Counted from the first letter of the stretch, positions 33,601 to 40,630 are shown. The stretch: 40,630 nucleotides of DNA from an archaeon BMS3Abin17 (GCA_002897655.1 BDTJ01000007.1:1-40630), one strand, 5' to 3'. Program-made: numbers and translations. The notes: a model not told the origin generated them from the sequence alone.

Positions 33601-36600
33601 AACTCTGGCCAGCAGAAAGTGTTTGATTAGCCCAGTTTGTAAAATAAGGTGGTTGAGTATCAATTGTAAATGTAACACTTGAACTGTTTTCATTGTTTGC
33701 TGTATCATTTATATAAACAATAATTGTGTTGCTACCTTCACTCCAGGCTTCTCCTGTTATATTAGTTGTGCAATCTGTAAGAGAATTATTTGTTGCCCCG
33801 GCATCACTCGTCCACCAGCATGAGTCTGGACTTGTTTCTGTGTAAGTATAATTAACATCAAGTAAAGTATTAGTTGTGTTTGTATTATTTGATGGGTATA
33901 ATATTGATATTCCTGGGTAAATTGTATCTTTAAAAAATGTCACACTTGTTGAATTTTCATTGCCTGCTGTATCATTAATATATATTGTCCATGTATTTGA
34001 TCCTTCATTAGAGACTGCATTTGTGAAATTAGCCCCACAATTCACACGGCTAGAGTTAGTTGCTCCGCCATCAGTTGAATACCAGCATGAATCAGGACTT
34101 GCTTCTGTGAAAGTATAATTCAGTTCAGACACATTCACATTATAAGTTGTATTTTGAGGATAAACTATACTTATTACAGGTAGTGTTGTATCAATTGTAA
34201 ATGTTACTGAATCAGAACCTTCATTGTTATTAGAATCATTTGCCCATACAGTAACATTATGCTGTCCTTCACTCCATGTAATTGTCGTTATATTATTACA
34301 GGATGTCCCTAAACTTGTATTAATAGACATTGTATCATTAGAATACCAGCATGAATCTAAACTAGAGTCTGAAACAGTATAATTTACATCAAGTAAAGTA
34401 TTAGTTGTGTTTGTGTTGTTTGAGGGATACACAATGCTAATTGATGGAGGAGTCTGGTCATCAAACACTAAAGTCACACTCCAGACATCTGACTGATTAG
34501 AATTTCCTGCAGTATCATTGAAATACCATGTCCAGTTTATATCACCTGTATCAATATTGATTGTTTTAGTAACAGAAACTTCTTGTCCATTAGTATAACT
34601 TGTCGCTGAATTATTTTCCCATGCTGTTCCATTATACCAGCTAAATATATAATATCCTGGATTTGTATCATTCAAAGTTATATTAAAATATACTTGCTGT
34701 CCTTGAGATGTAGACGCTGTTAGATTAGTTTTGTTGTTTTCCCATGTTGGATAAGTTGTATCTATTGTAATTATCCTTTGCTCTGTTTGATTTGTATATC
34801 CTAATGCATCAATTACATGAGCAGTATAATTATAATTTCCATCTGATAAACCTGTGAAGTTGCTGAATAATCTATAACTTCCTGCATTGTATGACGCATT
34901 TATTTCTTCTGGTGATAAAACCCGATTAAATATCATTACTTCATCTATTGTTCCATTGAAATACTCGTCGTCTCCGCCTCCAACTCTACCAATTTCAAGA
35001 TTAACAGCATCATTATCAATTGTTCCCCCATTTGAAGCGCTATTTTCTAAGACCCCGTCAACATATATCATCAAATCAGTCCCATTATTAATTCCAACAA
35101 TATAATGCCAACTCCCATCACTAACTAATGTGGTTGATTCTCCTGAACTATAGAAAGTATTTGATTTAAATATACCAAATCTTACTTTTTCTGAGGCTGA
35201 AACACTATATTGAAGGAGATAGTCTCTATTAGTAGCCACATCATCTTTACTCACAATTCGTGACACAGAAGTATCTGTTGTTTTTATCCAAGCAGAAATA
35301 GTCAAATTTCCTGTTATTTGTAAAGAACTTGGATTTCCCACATCAACATAATCATCCACACCATCAAAATCAATTGCCTGTCCTCTTGCTCCAGTAACAG
35401 TTGTATTTGTCGCATGATTATATAAAGTTCCGTGATTAGAATTCCCTGACCAAATCCCTTTTTCATTTTCTCTTCTAACCAGAACAATATCATTTTCAAC
35501 ATCAACATCATATATCTTTCCATCATACTTTTCTTTTGTAATCGACTTAACTTTTATTGGATTGTTTTCTGAGTCCAGGAAGTAGATTTCATTGTTATTG
35601 TTGAATTCTGAATAAACTTCTTTTATTGGTTTTAAACTAAAGTCCTCAAGACCAAAAGATTTATATACTTGCACATCTTTCACAGAATACACAGAATTTG
35701 AATGTGTTAAAATGCCAAACATAACTTTATCAATACCAGAAGAATTGAAAAAGCAAATAGACGAACTGCCAGAGCTGAACCTTTCAGAATCCATGCGTAA
35801 ATTCTTATCTGAAAAAGTTAAAAGAGCATTATTACTTAAGAAATTAGATAAAATGCTTGAGAATTCTGAATTAACTGAAGAAGATTGTTTAAGACTTGGG
35901 GACAAGGTTAAGGAAGGTGTGTGGAAGCGATACAAGAAAGAAGGTTGGTAAAAAATGCAATTAGTTGTTGACTCTAATATACTACTATCTTTTTTTAGGG
36001 ACAATCCAGTAAGATTTATCATTATAAATTCAGATGTTTTTGGAATAAAATTATCAACCCCAGAATATGTAACTGATGAATTAAAGAAAAATGAGTCAGA
36101 TATATTAAAATATTCTAGACTCAATTCAGAGCAATTTAATGAAGCATTAATAGAGTTATCAAATTTTGTGGAGATAATTCCTAAAAAATTATTCAAACAG
36201 TTTGAATCCAAGGCCAAAGAATTAACACACAATAAAGACATTCCAATATTCGCGCTTGCATTGAAGTTAAACTGTGCAATCTGGTCTAATGAACCTAAAT
36301 TTAAGAAACAGTCTTCTGTAGAAATATTCAATACAAAAGATTTAAGGAAATTGTTCAATACCTGATTTTCTTCTCCAGTATAAACCTTATGATCTTCGCT
36401 AACCAATAAATCACTTCCATCTTCTAAGATAATCTTATACATATCATTATTATAATCAAACTCTTGGTATTCTAAAGGCATCTGATATTCTAATTCCATT
36501 GTTTCCTGATTCAATGTTGCAACCTCTTCTGTTTTATCTAATTCAAAGAAATATTTCCATCCTTCATTAGTAAGTATCTCGGTTTCATTATCATAGCAAT

Positions 36601-39600
36601 GAGTTGAATTATCATAAACTGTTCCATTGGATAAAACACTTTCAAAATTCCACCATCCTCTTAAAGTATAATTCCAGTCAATAAATGCAGAGTGATTACT
36701 TGCGTCGCTGGTTGAAACATTCACATAAACAGAAGTTGCTGATTGAGATGATGCATTTGGAGGTGTTGGGTCTGTGAAGTTTATTGCAGGAACAATTGTA
36801 TCAATTGTGAATGTAATACTTGAGCTGTTTTCATTGCCCGCTGAATCATTTGCCCAGACAGTAACATTATGCTGTCCTTCTGCCCATGTAATTGCTGTTA
36901 TATTTATGCAACTTGCTAAAGTTATATTTACAGACATGGAATCATTTGAATACCAGCAAGAATCAACACCAACACCTGCATCTGAAACAGTATAATTAAC
37001 ATTCAATCCAGTATTACTGCTGAAAGTATTATTTGAAGGATAAACAATACTTATTAATGGAGGTGTCTGGTCATCAAATACAAGTGTAACACTCCATACA
37101 TCTGACTGATTATTATTTCCTGCTGTATCATTGAAATACCATGTCCAGTTTATATCACCCACGTCAATATTAATTATCTTTGTAACAGAAACTTCTTGCC
37201 CGTCTGTATAACTCACTGCTGAATTATTCTCCCAATCTGTTCCATTATACCAGCTAAACACATAATCTCCTGGATTAGTGTCATTTAGAGTTATATTAAA
37301 GTAAACTTGGTTGCCATTAGGTGTAGACGCTGTAAGGTTTGTCTTATTGTTCTCCCATGTCGGAGATGTTGTATCAACACTAAACTCCCATACTTCACTT
37401 TCATCACTCAAACTTCCATCGCTGACATTTCCTTTCCAGTAATATTTCCCTTCTGCTAATCTGTAGTGATCTAATATCTCTGCTGCTGATAAGCTTCTGT
37501 TATAGATTGCTACTTCGTCTATCATTTCATTACAAGAAGAATCTCCAATATTTCCTCTTCCAATTTGAAGATTAGTAGCATTCTCAAGAAAACTTCCTGT
37601 TCCAGTGCAAGATTCAGAATCCTGCACTCCATTAAAATAAACATAAGAATCACTTCCATTCCATGTAACTACAAGATGTGTCCAATCATCAACTGTTAAT
37701 TCAGTAGATGTTTGAAAATTACAATCACTACCATCTGATGTATCTATAACTATTGTTAAATTATCACTACCACCAGTATTACGAATGTGGGGAGTTTGTT
37801 TAGAACCCCAGCTACCTTTACCTAAAATCACACACAAGCCTGCATCTGCAACATTCGGCTTTACCCAAAGCATAACACTAAATGCACTTGAACCATTTAA
37901 TTCATTCATAGTAGTTGTTAGAGCTTGATTATCTAATATTGAAAAATTATAAGCTCCAGCAAACTTACCTCCACTTTTATTATATGATATTGGACAATTA
38001 ATACCACAAGTTAAATTATTATCTCCCCCAGCAAAATCATAAATATTAGTATTATTCTCTCCAAACTCACTTAGATTATCAAAATGCCACAATGCAATCA
38101 ACCCACTTTCAGACGGCTTTACAGGCAGAGCAGTTAAATTATAAATCACCCCACTTCCATTGGCCACATTTTCCTGAATATAAACAAGTCCTTCTGACAT
38201 ATTCGGTCCATTACTATTATTATTAGCATAGAAATAAACTGTCATATTTTGCAAATTATCATATACAGTTGCATTTAATAAACTCCAATTTAAAGTTGTA
38301 AATGAATTATTGTCTGGTTTGTTTAAAGTGATTGAAGGAGCAGTTGTATCAATAGTAAATGTAACACTTGAACTGTTTTCATATCCATTAGAATCATTTG
38401 CCCAGACAGTTACATTATGCTGTCCTTCTGTCCATGTAACTGTTGTGATATTTATACAGCTTGTTCCCAAACTAATATTCACACTCATACTATCATTAGA
38501 ATGCCAGCATGAATCAACACCAACACCTGCATCTGAAACAGTATAATTAACATCTAATCCAGTGTTTGAACTAAAGGTATTATTTTCAGGATATACAATA
38601 CTGATTAATGGAGCAGTCTGGTCATCAAACACCAAGGTAACACTCCAGACATCACTCTGATTGCTATTTCCTGCTGAATCATTAAAATACCATGTCCAGT
38701 TTATATCACCTGTATCAATATTAATTGTTTTTGTTACTTCAATCTCCTGCCCGTCAGTATACGACGCTGCTGAATTATTTTCCCAGTCTGTTCCATTATA
38801 CCAGCTGAAAATGTAATCACCCGGATTTGTATCATTCAAAGTTATATTAAAGTAAACTTGGTTTCCTTGAGGTGTAGACGCTGTCAGGTTTGTTTTATTG
38901 TTTTCCCATGTTGGAGGGGTTGTGTCAATTGTGACTGTTCTCTGCTCTGTTTGATTTGTATTCCCAGCAACATCTATAACATGTGCTGTGTAATTATAAT
39001 TTCCGTCAGCCAATCCTGTAAAATTATTAAACAGCCTGTATGTTCCTGCATTATAACTTGAGTTAATTTCTTCTGGTGTCAGTACCCTATTGAAAATCAT
39101 TGCTTCATCTATTGAACCATTAAATCTTTCAAAATAAGATCCTGCAGGAGACATTAGGACATCTGCTCCAGTTATCTTAGTGACACTTCTTGAAACACAA
39201 TTATCTAATACTCCATTAAGATATGCACAGATATTAGTTGAATTATACGTTCCCACAAGGTAATACCACTGGTTTGTTCCTAAAATAGTGGTCCCCCCAG
39301 CAGATTCTTGTACCCCCCCTATTTTAAGAAGGAAAACATAGTTGTTTGTACTTCCACTACCAAGCCAAAGTAGATTATTGCTATCAATTTCTTGTTGAAG
39401 TACACCTACTCTGTAAAAATCTCCACTACCTGTACCATAAGAATAAACCCAAGCAGAATAAGTTCCAGATTCATTATTATCAAAGACACTATTAGCAGAG
39501 ATGCTCACATAATCATTAATCCCATCAAAATCCAAACCTTTTCCTCTTTTAGCGTCAGTTATATCAGATGTACTCTGTCCTCCATTAAATTTACCGAAAT

Positions 39601-40630
39601 TGCTCCAAGTTGAATTATCAAAGATTCCACTTGCATTATACTCATCCATCTTCCACCAACCAACCAAACTCCTGTTCCAGTCAATAAATGCAGAGTGGTT
39701 GCTTGCGTCGCTGGTTGAAACATTTACATAAACTGCTGTTGCAGACTGAACTGTATTATCCGAAGGTGTAGGGTCTGTGAAGTTTATTGCAGGAGGTGTT
39801 GTATCTCCTGCACTCACATTAACCAATAAGATTGAAGAATTAAGATTGTTTAGGGTATCATTTATTGAAACATTAATATAATACTCTCCAACACTTAATG
39901 CAGATGTGTTAGTTAATACACCTGTTGATGAGACTATGCTAAAGGTTGAAGTCCAGTTAATTGCAAAACTATCTAACCCAACACCGTCGTCTGCTGCATT
40001 AATATCATAATTCAAGCTCTGACCAGCAGAAAGTGTTTGATCAGCCCAATTTGTAAAATATGGTGGTGTTGTATCTACAATAAAAGTCACAGACGATGAA
40101 TTTTGATTATTGCTTGAATCATTTGCCCAGACAGTAACATTATGCTGTCCTTCTGCCCATGTAACTGTTGTTATATTTGAGCAGGTTGTTCCTAAACTTA
40201 TGTTCAACAACATTGTATCATTAGAATACCAGCAAGAATCTAATGAAGTTTCATCTGTTGCTGTGTAATTTACATCAAGTAAAGTATTAGTTGTGTTTGT
40301 GTTGTTTGATGGATACACAATGCTAATTGATGGAGCAGTTGAATCAACAAAGAAAGTTACAGAACTGCTGTTTTCATTACCTGCAGTATCATTTATATAA
40401 ACTGTCCAGGTTGAACTTCCCTGTCCTGAGTTGAGCCCTGTAACATTTTGTCCGCAAGTTATAGTAGTATTTGAAGCCCCACTATCTAAGGAATACCAGC
40501 AAGTATCTGAATTTATTTCTGTGTAAGTGTAATTTAATGTTGTTTGAACAGAAGTATAAGTTGTATTTAAGGGGTTTGTCAGATTTATTTCTGGGAAAAT
40601 TGAATCTATGAAAAAAGTTACACTCTCTGT
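30680..40630 (-). CDS. Giant multi-domain adhesin with LamG domains, interrupted by an intein (N-terminus off the window)
   Basis: The frame is open from the right edge to the stop at 30680, so at least 3316 residues are present and the start lies outside. Repeated Ig-like modules alternate with five LamG/concanavalin-like domains (about 39020-39710, 37460-38140, 34880-36700 split by the intein, 32620-33290, 31210-31950), each with a (D/E)FDG-type strand and an IDEVMIFNR-type end. The C-terminal domain (about 30680-31080) ends FFLDVPGGQPAGWYNNTFDI, like the 197-aa subunit. N-glycosylation sequons are dense throughout. It is presumably secreted and binds glycans or neighbouring cells. Four copies of a 281-bp module and a perfect 158-bp duplication show recent internal recombination. 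Confidence 0.85.
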   Translation of the reverse strand, partial: TESVTFFIDSIFPEINLTNPLNTTYTSVQTTLNYTYTEINSDTCWYSLDSGASNTTITCGQNVTGLNSGQGSSTWTVYINDTAGNENSSSVTFFVDSTAPSISIVYPSNNTNTTNTLLDVNYTATDETSLDSCWYSNDTMLLNISLGTTCSNITTVTWAEGQHNVTVWANDSSNNQNSSSVTFIVDTTPPYFTNWADQTLSAGQSLNYDINAADDGVGLDSFAINWTSTFSIVSSTGVLTNTSALSVGEYYINVSINDTLNNLNSSILLVNVSAGDTTPPAINFTDPTPSDNTVQSATAVYVNVSTSDASNHSAFIDWNRSLVGWWKMDEYNASGIFDNSTWSNFGKFNGGQSTSDITDAKRGKGLDFDGINDYVSISANSVFDNNESGTYSAWVYSYGTGSGDFYRVGVLQQEIDSNNLLWLGSGSTNNYVFLLKIGGVQESAGGTTILGTNQWYYLVGTYNSTNICAYLNGVLDNCVSRSVTKITGADVLMSPAGSYFERFNGSIDEAMIFNRVLTPEEINSSYNAGTYRLFNNFTGLADGNYNYTAHVIDVAGNTNQTEQRTVTIDTTPPTWENNKTNLTASTPQGNQVYFNITLNDTNPGDYIFSWYNGTDWENNSAASYTDGQEIEVTKTINIDTGDINWTWYFNDSAGNSNQSDVWSVTLVFDDQTAPLISIVYPENNTFSSNTGLDVNYTVSDAGVGVDSCWHSNDSMSVNISLGTSCINITTVTWTEGQHNVTVWANDSNGYENSSSVTFTIDTTAPSITLNKPDNNSFTTLNWSLLNATVYDNLQNMTVYFYANNNSNGPNMSEGLVYIQENVANGSGVIYNLTALPVKPSESGLIALWHFDNLSEFGENNTNIYDFAGGDNNLTCGINCPISYNKSGGKFAGAYNFSILDNQALTTTMNELNGSSAFSVMLWVKPNVADAGLCVILGKGSWGSKQTPHIRNTGGSDNLTIVIDTSDGSDCNFQTSTELTVDDWTHLVVTWNGSDSYVYFNGVQDSESCTGTGSFLENATNLQIGRGNIGDSSCNEMIDEVAIYNRSLSAAEILDHYRLAEGKYYWKGNVSDGSLSDESEVWEFSVDTTSPTWENNKTNLTASTPNGNQVYFNITLNDTNPGDYVFSWYNGTDWENNSAVSYTDGQEVSVTKIINIDVGDINWTWYFNDTAGNNNQSDVWSVTLVFDDQTPPLISIVYPSNNTFSSNTGLNVNYTVSDAGVGVDSCWYSNDSMSVNITLASCINITAITWAEGQHNVTVWANDSAGNENSSSITFTIDTIVPAINFTDPTPPNASSQSATSVYVNVSTSDASNHSAFIDWNYTLRGWWNFESVLSNGTVYDNSTHCYDNETEILTNEGWKYFFELDKTEEVATLNQETMELEYQMPLEYQEFDYNNDMYKIILEDGSDLLVSEDHKVYTGEENQVLNNFLKSFVLNISTEDCFLNLGSLDQIAQFNFNASANIGMSLLCVNSLALDSNCLNNFLGIISTKFDNSINASLNCSELSLEYFNISDSFFFNSSVTYSGVDNFIPKTSEFIMINLTGLSLKKDSSILESTTNCIFYQPSFLYRFHTPSLTLSPSLKQSSSVNSEFSSILSNFLSNNALLTFSDKNLRMDSERFSSGSSSICFFNSSGIDKVMFGILTHSNSVYSVKDVQVYKSFGLEDFSLKPIKEVYSEFNNNNEIYFLDSENNPIKVKSITKEKYDGKIYDVDVENDIVLVRRENEKGIWSGNSNHGTLYNHATNTTVTGARGQAIDFDGVDDYVDVGNPSSLQITGNLTISAWIKTTDTSVSRIVSKDDVATNRDYLLQYSVSASEKVRFGIFKSNTFYSSGESTTLVSDGSWHYIVGINNGTDLMIYVDGVLENSASNGGTIDNDAVNLEIGRVGGGDDEYFNGTIDEVMIFNRVLSPEEINASYNAGSYRLFSNFTGLSDGNYNYTAHVIDALGYTNQTEQRIITIDTTYPTWENNKTNLTASTSQGQQVYFNITLNDTNPGYYIFSWYNGTAWENNSATSYTNGQEVSVTKTINIDTGDINWTWYFNDTAGNSNQSDVWSVTLVFDDQTPPSISIVYPSNNTNTTNTLLDVNYTVSDSSLDSCWYSNDTMSINTSLGTSCNNITTITWSEGQHNVTVWANDSNNNEGSDSVTFTIDTTLPVISIVYPQNTTYNVNVSELNYTFTEASPDSCWYSTDGGATNSSRVNCGANFTNAVSNEGSNTWTIYINDTAGNENSTSVTFFKDTIYPGISILYPSNNTNTTNTLLDVNYTYTETSPDSCWWTSDAGATNNSLTDCTTNITGEAWSEGSNTIIVYINDTANNENSSSVTFTIDTQPPYFTNWANQTLSAGQSLNYDINAADDGVGLDSFAINWTSTFSIVSSTGVLTNTSALSVGEYYINVSINDTLGNLNSSILLVNVSAGDTTPPDINFTNPTPSDNTVQSATAVYVNVSTSDASNHSAFIDWNRSLIGWWKFDEYNASGIYDNSTWNNFGTFNGGLSTSDIVTGKRGKGLDFDGIDDYVSVSDDASLDINNFTISMWIYPKDSSPSQTYSYLLVKGEDWLSEWSYAVRFDDGTYSDLEMVLSSSGTSATENLAPISSVISNEWQYITFTFNGSTVVSYYNGIKQSTSLWSNSIYKGTGRVTMGARWDSSVGSSLYHLNGTIDEVMIFSRALSPEEINASYNAGAYRLFNNFTGLAEGNYNYTAHVIDALGYTNQTEQRTVTIDTTPPTWENNKTNLTASTPQGNLVYFNITLNDTNPGTYIFSWYNGTAWENNSATSYTNGQEVQVTKTITADTGDINWTWYFNDSAGNSNQSDVWGVTLTIDNAYVPEINLTAPQNASIISSESVLLNATVTDGDNDNMTVYLFANNNSNGLNFSEGLVYMQYNVPNGTDINYNLTALPVKPSEDSLVGLWHLDNLSEFGECTVRNQADCVYDFSGNGNNGTLGNATSGTDPTFNLTGGKFAGAFEFDGVDDYVGLGRPSSLNDLPTANFTISAWVYVDSSISSWDSIFGCYQASGAFGVPDGWNFRMTTNSSGDRSLVFDAYHTTTSAFFYSSYGVINDNQWHHVVAVWDASSKNATLYVDGSETSYSSRTPGEGTYNTDSGVGNDKEIGRIPHAGGVQFFDGAIDDVAIYNRALNATEILDHYRLKNGKYFWKGNVSDGTYTNQSDVWEFNITGTPSWAVLLSPNLSFGAWWNVTTLPVIDLDAIGNNDSNGKTTYWVNISATNTLVDVYLKASGNLITAGGIDVLGLGNESYAYSSINNTLVNATNVTMTTSYSSIGKSLGDGSVIYLKFFLDVPGGQPAGWYNNTFDIRTVQEGGSP
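32191..32471 (-). repeat. Ig-module repeat, copy C
   Basis: This lies between LamG domains 4 and 5 of the giant adhesin. It differs from the others by ITADTGDINW in place of INIDTGDINW. Confidence 0.85.
33441..33598 (-). repeat. Perfect 158-bp duplication, copy 1
   Basis: This is identical base for base to 39855-40012. It encodes an Ig-like segment (DINAADDGVGLDSFAINW and following) that precedes LamG domain 4. The perfect match over 158 bases, including third codon positions, points to a recent duplication or gene conversion. Confidence 0.9.
34471..34751 (-). repeat. Ig-module repeat, copy D
   Basis: This follows LamG domain 3, the one carrying the intein. It reads TASTSQGQQVYFN at its start, the most diverged opening of the set. 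Confidence 0.85.
35660..35697 (+). promoter_or_regulatory. Promoter and possible operator of the nested toxin-antitoxin genes
   Basis: A TATA box tttatata (35660-35667) is about 45-52 bases before the antitoxin ATG. Between them lies a direct repeat cacagaat-a-cacagaat (35681-35697), a plausible site for a ribbon-helix-helix antitoxin. All of it lies within the codons for the C-terminal splicing part of the intein. Confidence 0.5.
35712..35951 (+). CDS. vapB: VapB-like antitoxin nested antisense in the intein
   Basis: The 79-aa protein opens MPNITLSIPEELKKQIDELP, a ribbon-helix-helix style N-terminus that would bind DNA. It ends with the archaeal antitoxin pattern SELTEEDCLRLGDKVKEGVWKRY, the part that would wrap the toxin. 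Length and order fit type II VapBC systems. It is transcribed opposite to the giant adhesin, starts inside the intein, and is followed three bases later by the PIN gene. VapB normally binds and inhibits its PIN partner and represses the operon. Confidence 0.88.
   Translation: MPNITLSIPEELKKQIDELPELNLSESMRKFLSEKVKRALLLKKLDKMLENSELTEEDCLRLGDKVKEGVWKRYKKEGW
35955..36365 (+). CDS. vapC: PIN-domain toxin (VapC-like) nested antisense in the intein
   Basis: The 136-aa protein has the PIN-domain residues in order: D6 in VVDSNILLS, E42 in VTDELKK, D95 in NKDIPIFALAL, and the WSNEPKF segment where the fourth acidic position is N112/E113. PIN toxins are metal-dependent RNases, many cutting tRNA or rRNA. 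The archaeal PIN proteins of this type, with CAIWSNEPKF near the end, pair with LTEED-containing antitoxins like the one upstream. It stops about 230 bases before the Cys1 codon of the intein, so the pair occupies just the space between the splicing halves. All key residues look intact. Confidence 0.9.
   Translation: MQLVVDSNILLSFFRDNPVRFIIINSDVFGIKLSTPEYVTDELKKNESDILKYSRLNSEQFNEALIELSNFVEIIPKKLFKQFESKAKELTHNKDIPIFALALKLNCAIWSNEPKFKKQSSVEIFNTKDLRKLFNT
37083..37363 (-). repeat. Ig-module repeat, copy E
   Basis: This lies between LamG domains 2 and 3 of the giant adhesin. It begins TASTPNGNQVYFN and carries TKIINIDVGD. Confidence 0.85.
38637..38915 (-). repeat. Ig-module repeat, copy F
   Basis: This lies between LamG domains 1 and 2 of the giant adhesin and begins TASTPQGNQVYFN. 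With copies C, D and E it shows a regular LamG-module alternation. Confidence 0.85.
39855..40012 (-). repeat. Perfect 158-bp duplication, copy 2
   Basis: This is identical to 33441-33598. It precedes LamG domain 1, so the duplication covered an Ig-LamG unit whose LamG part has since diverged. Confidence 0.9.

Larger units (their letters stand above)
35441..36598 (-). other. Intein (386 aa) in LamG domain 3, lacking a homing endonuclease
   Basis: The coding strand runs from Cys1 (codon 36598-36596) to Asn386 (codon 35443-35441). The N-terminal splicing block is CYDNETEILTNEGWKYF, followed by EVATLN and the block B-like VSEDHKVY with its histidine. The C-terminal blocks are KYDGKIYDVDVENDIVLVRR and GIWSGN, then Ser as the +1 residue. 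Removing it rejoins the LamG sequence as YDNSTH-SNHGTLYN. The usual penultimate histidine is glycine. Between the splicing parts (about residues 79-296) there is no LAGLIDADG or HNH motif; the frame is the antisense of two genes on the plus strand. Splicing itself is inferred from motifs. Confidence 0.85.

Noticed and set aside
35441-36598. Reading the Ser/Asn-rich centre of the intein as a divergent homing endonuclease
   Set aside because: There is no LAGLIDADG, HNH or GIY-YIG motif, and the DNA is fully explained by the two plus-strand genes; the minus-strand residues are their antisense translation.
40318-40318. Start codon of the giant adhesin at 40318
   Set aside because: This is an internal GTG in the middle of an Ig-like module; the frame stays open to the right edge and the added residues continue the repeat pattern, so the true start is outside the window.
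1-40630. tRNA or rRNA genes, insertion-sequence transposases, replication origin
   Set aside because: I looked for cloverleaf-like stretches, rRNA-like blocks, transposase motifs and origin-type repeats by eye and saw none that I could support; weakly conserved ones could be missed without a covariance search.

Overview
The window is AT-rich archaeal DNA. It carries archaeal ribosomal proteins L7Ae, S28e and L24e, a Kae1-type tRNA-modification protein, TATA boxes just upstream of many starts, and Shine-Dalgarno sites within polycistronic units. Many small membrane-anchored proteins carry an [ILM]-T-G-x-[AV] motif beside the membrane helix, and the surface proteins are very large and rich in N-x-S/T sequons. 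Together these suggest a DPANN archaeon of the Pacearchaeota/Woesearchaeota type. That assignment is inference; there is no rRNA gene here to confirm it.

Left part, 1-9.7 kb, mostly ordinary genes with one unusual operon. After a 62-bp tandem repeat and a run of hairpins (1-446) comes a small membrane-anchored protein. Then a tightly coupled minus-strand operon (4344 to 734) encodes a 73-aa protein ending in a Cys-Gly-Gly tail, a HydE/PylB/BioB-like radical SAM enzyme, a PaaK-like adenylating ligase and a U32-family protein. A second, membrane-anchored protein with the same N-terminal domain and nearly the same tail lies just upstream (4893 to 4456). I read this as a candidate peptide or protein modification system. 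Next come L7Ae-S28e-L24e, Kae1 with an in-frame insertion, a YdjM/DUF457-type membrane protein, a Lys-rich small protein, DUF192, a putative metallopeptidase, DUF167 and a metallo-beta-lactamase-fold hydrolase.

Middle and right part, 9.7-40.6 kb, nearly all minus strand. Two related surface-protein clusters flank a small accessory island. Cluster 1 (21242 down to 9658) has a 1807-aa adhesin (Ig-like modules, beta-helix, FG-GAP calcium propeller), pilin-like small proteins with TG motifs, two paralogous ectodomain/TM proteins and a COG1361-like membrane protein. Cluster 2 (off the right edge down to 24093) has a giant adhesin of more than 3300 aa with five LamG-like domains, a pilin-like protein, a membrane protein, a paralogue of the COG1361-like protein and a 1313-aa fibre-like protein. 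The island (21320-23901) holds a DUF4143-type ATPase and a HEPN/MNT toxin-antitoxin pair, each with a palindromic operator between TATA box and start.

The most striking feature is inside the third LamG domain of the giant adhesin: an apparent 386-aa intein (35441-36598, minus strand). Where a homing endonuclease normally sits, the opposite strand encodes a complete VapB-like antitoxin and PIN-domain toxin pair with its own TATA box. The intein reading frame stays open straight through the antisense of both genes. I know of no described intein with this arrangement.
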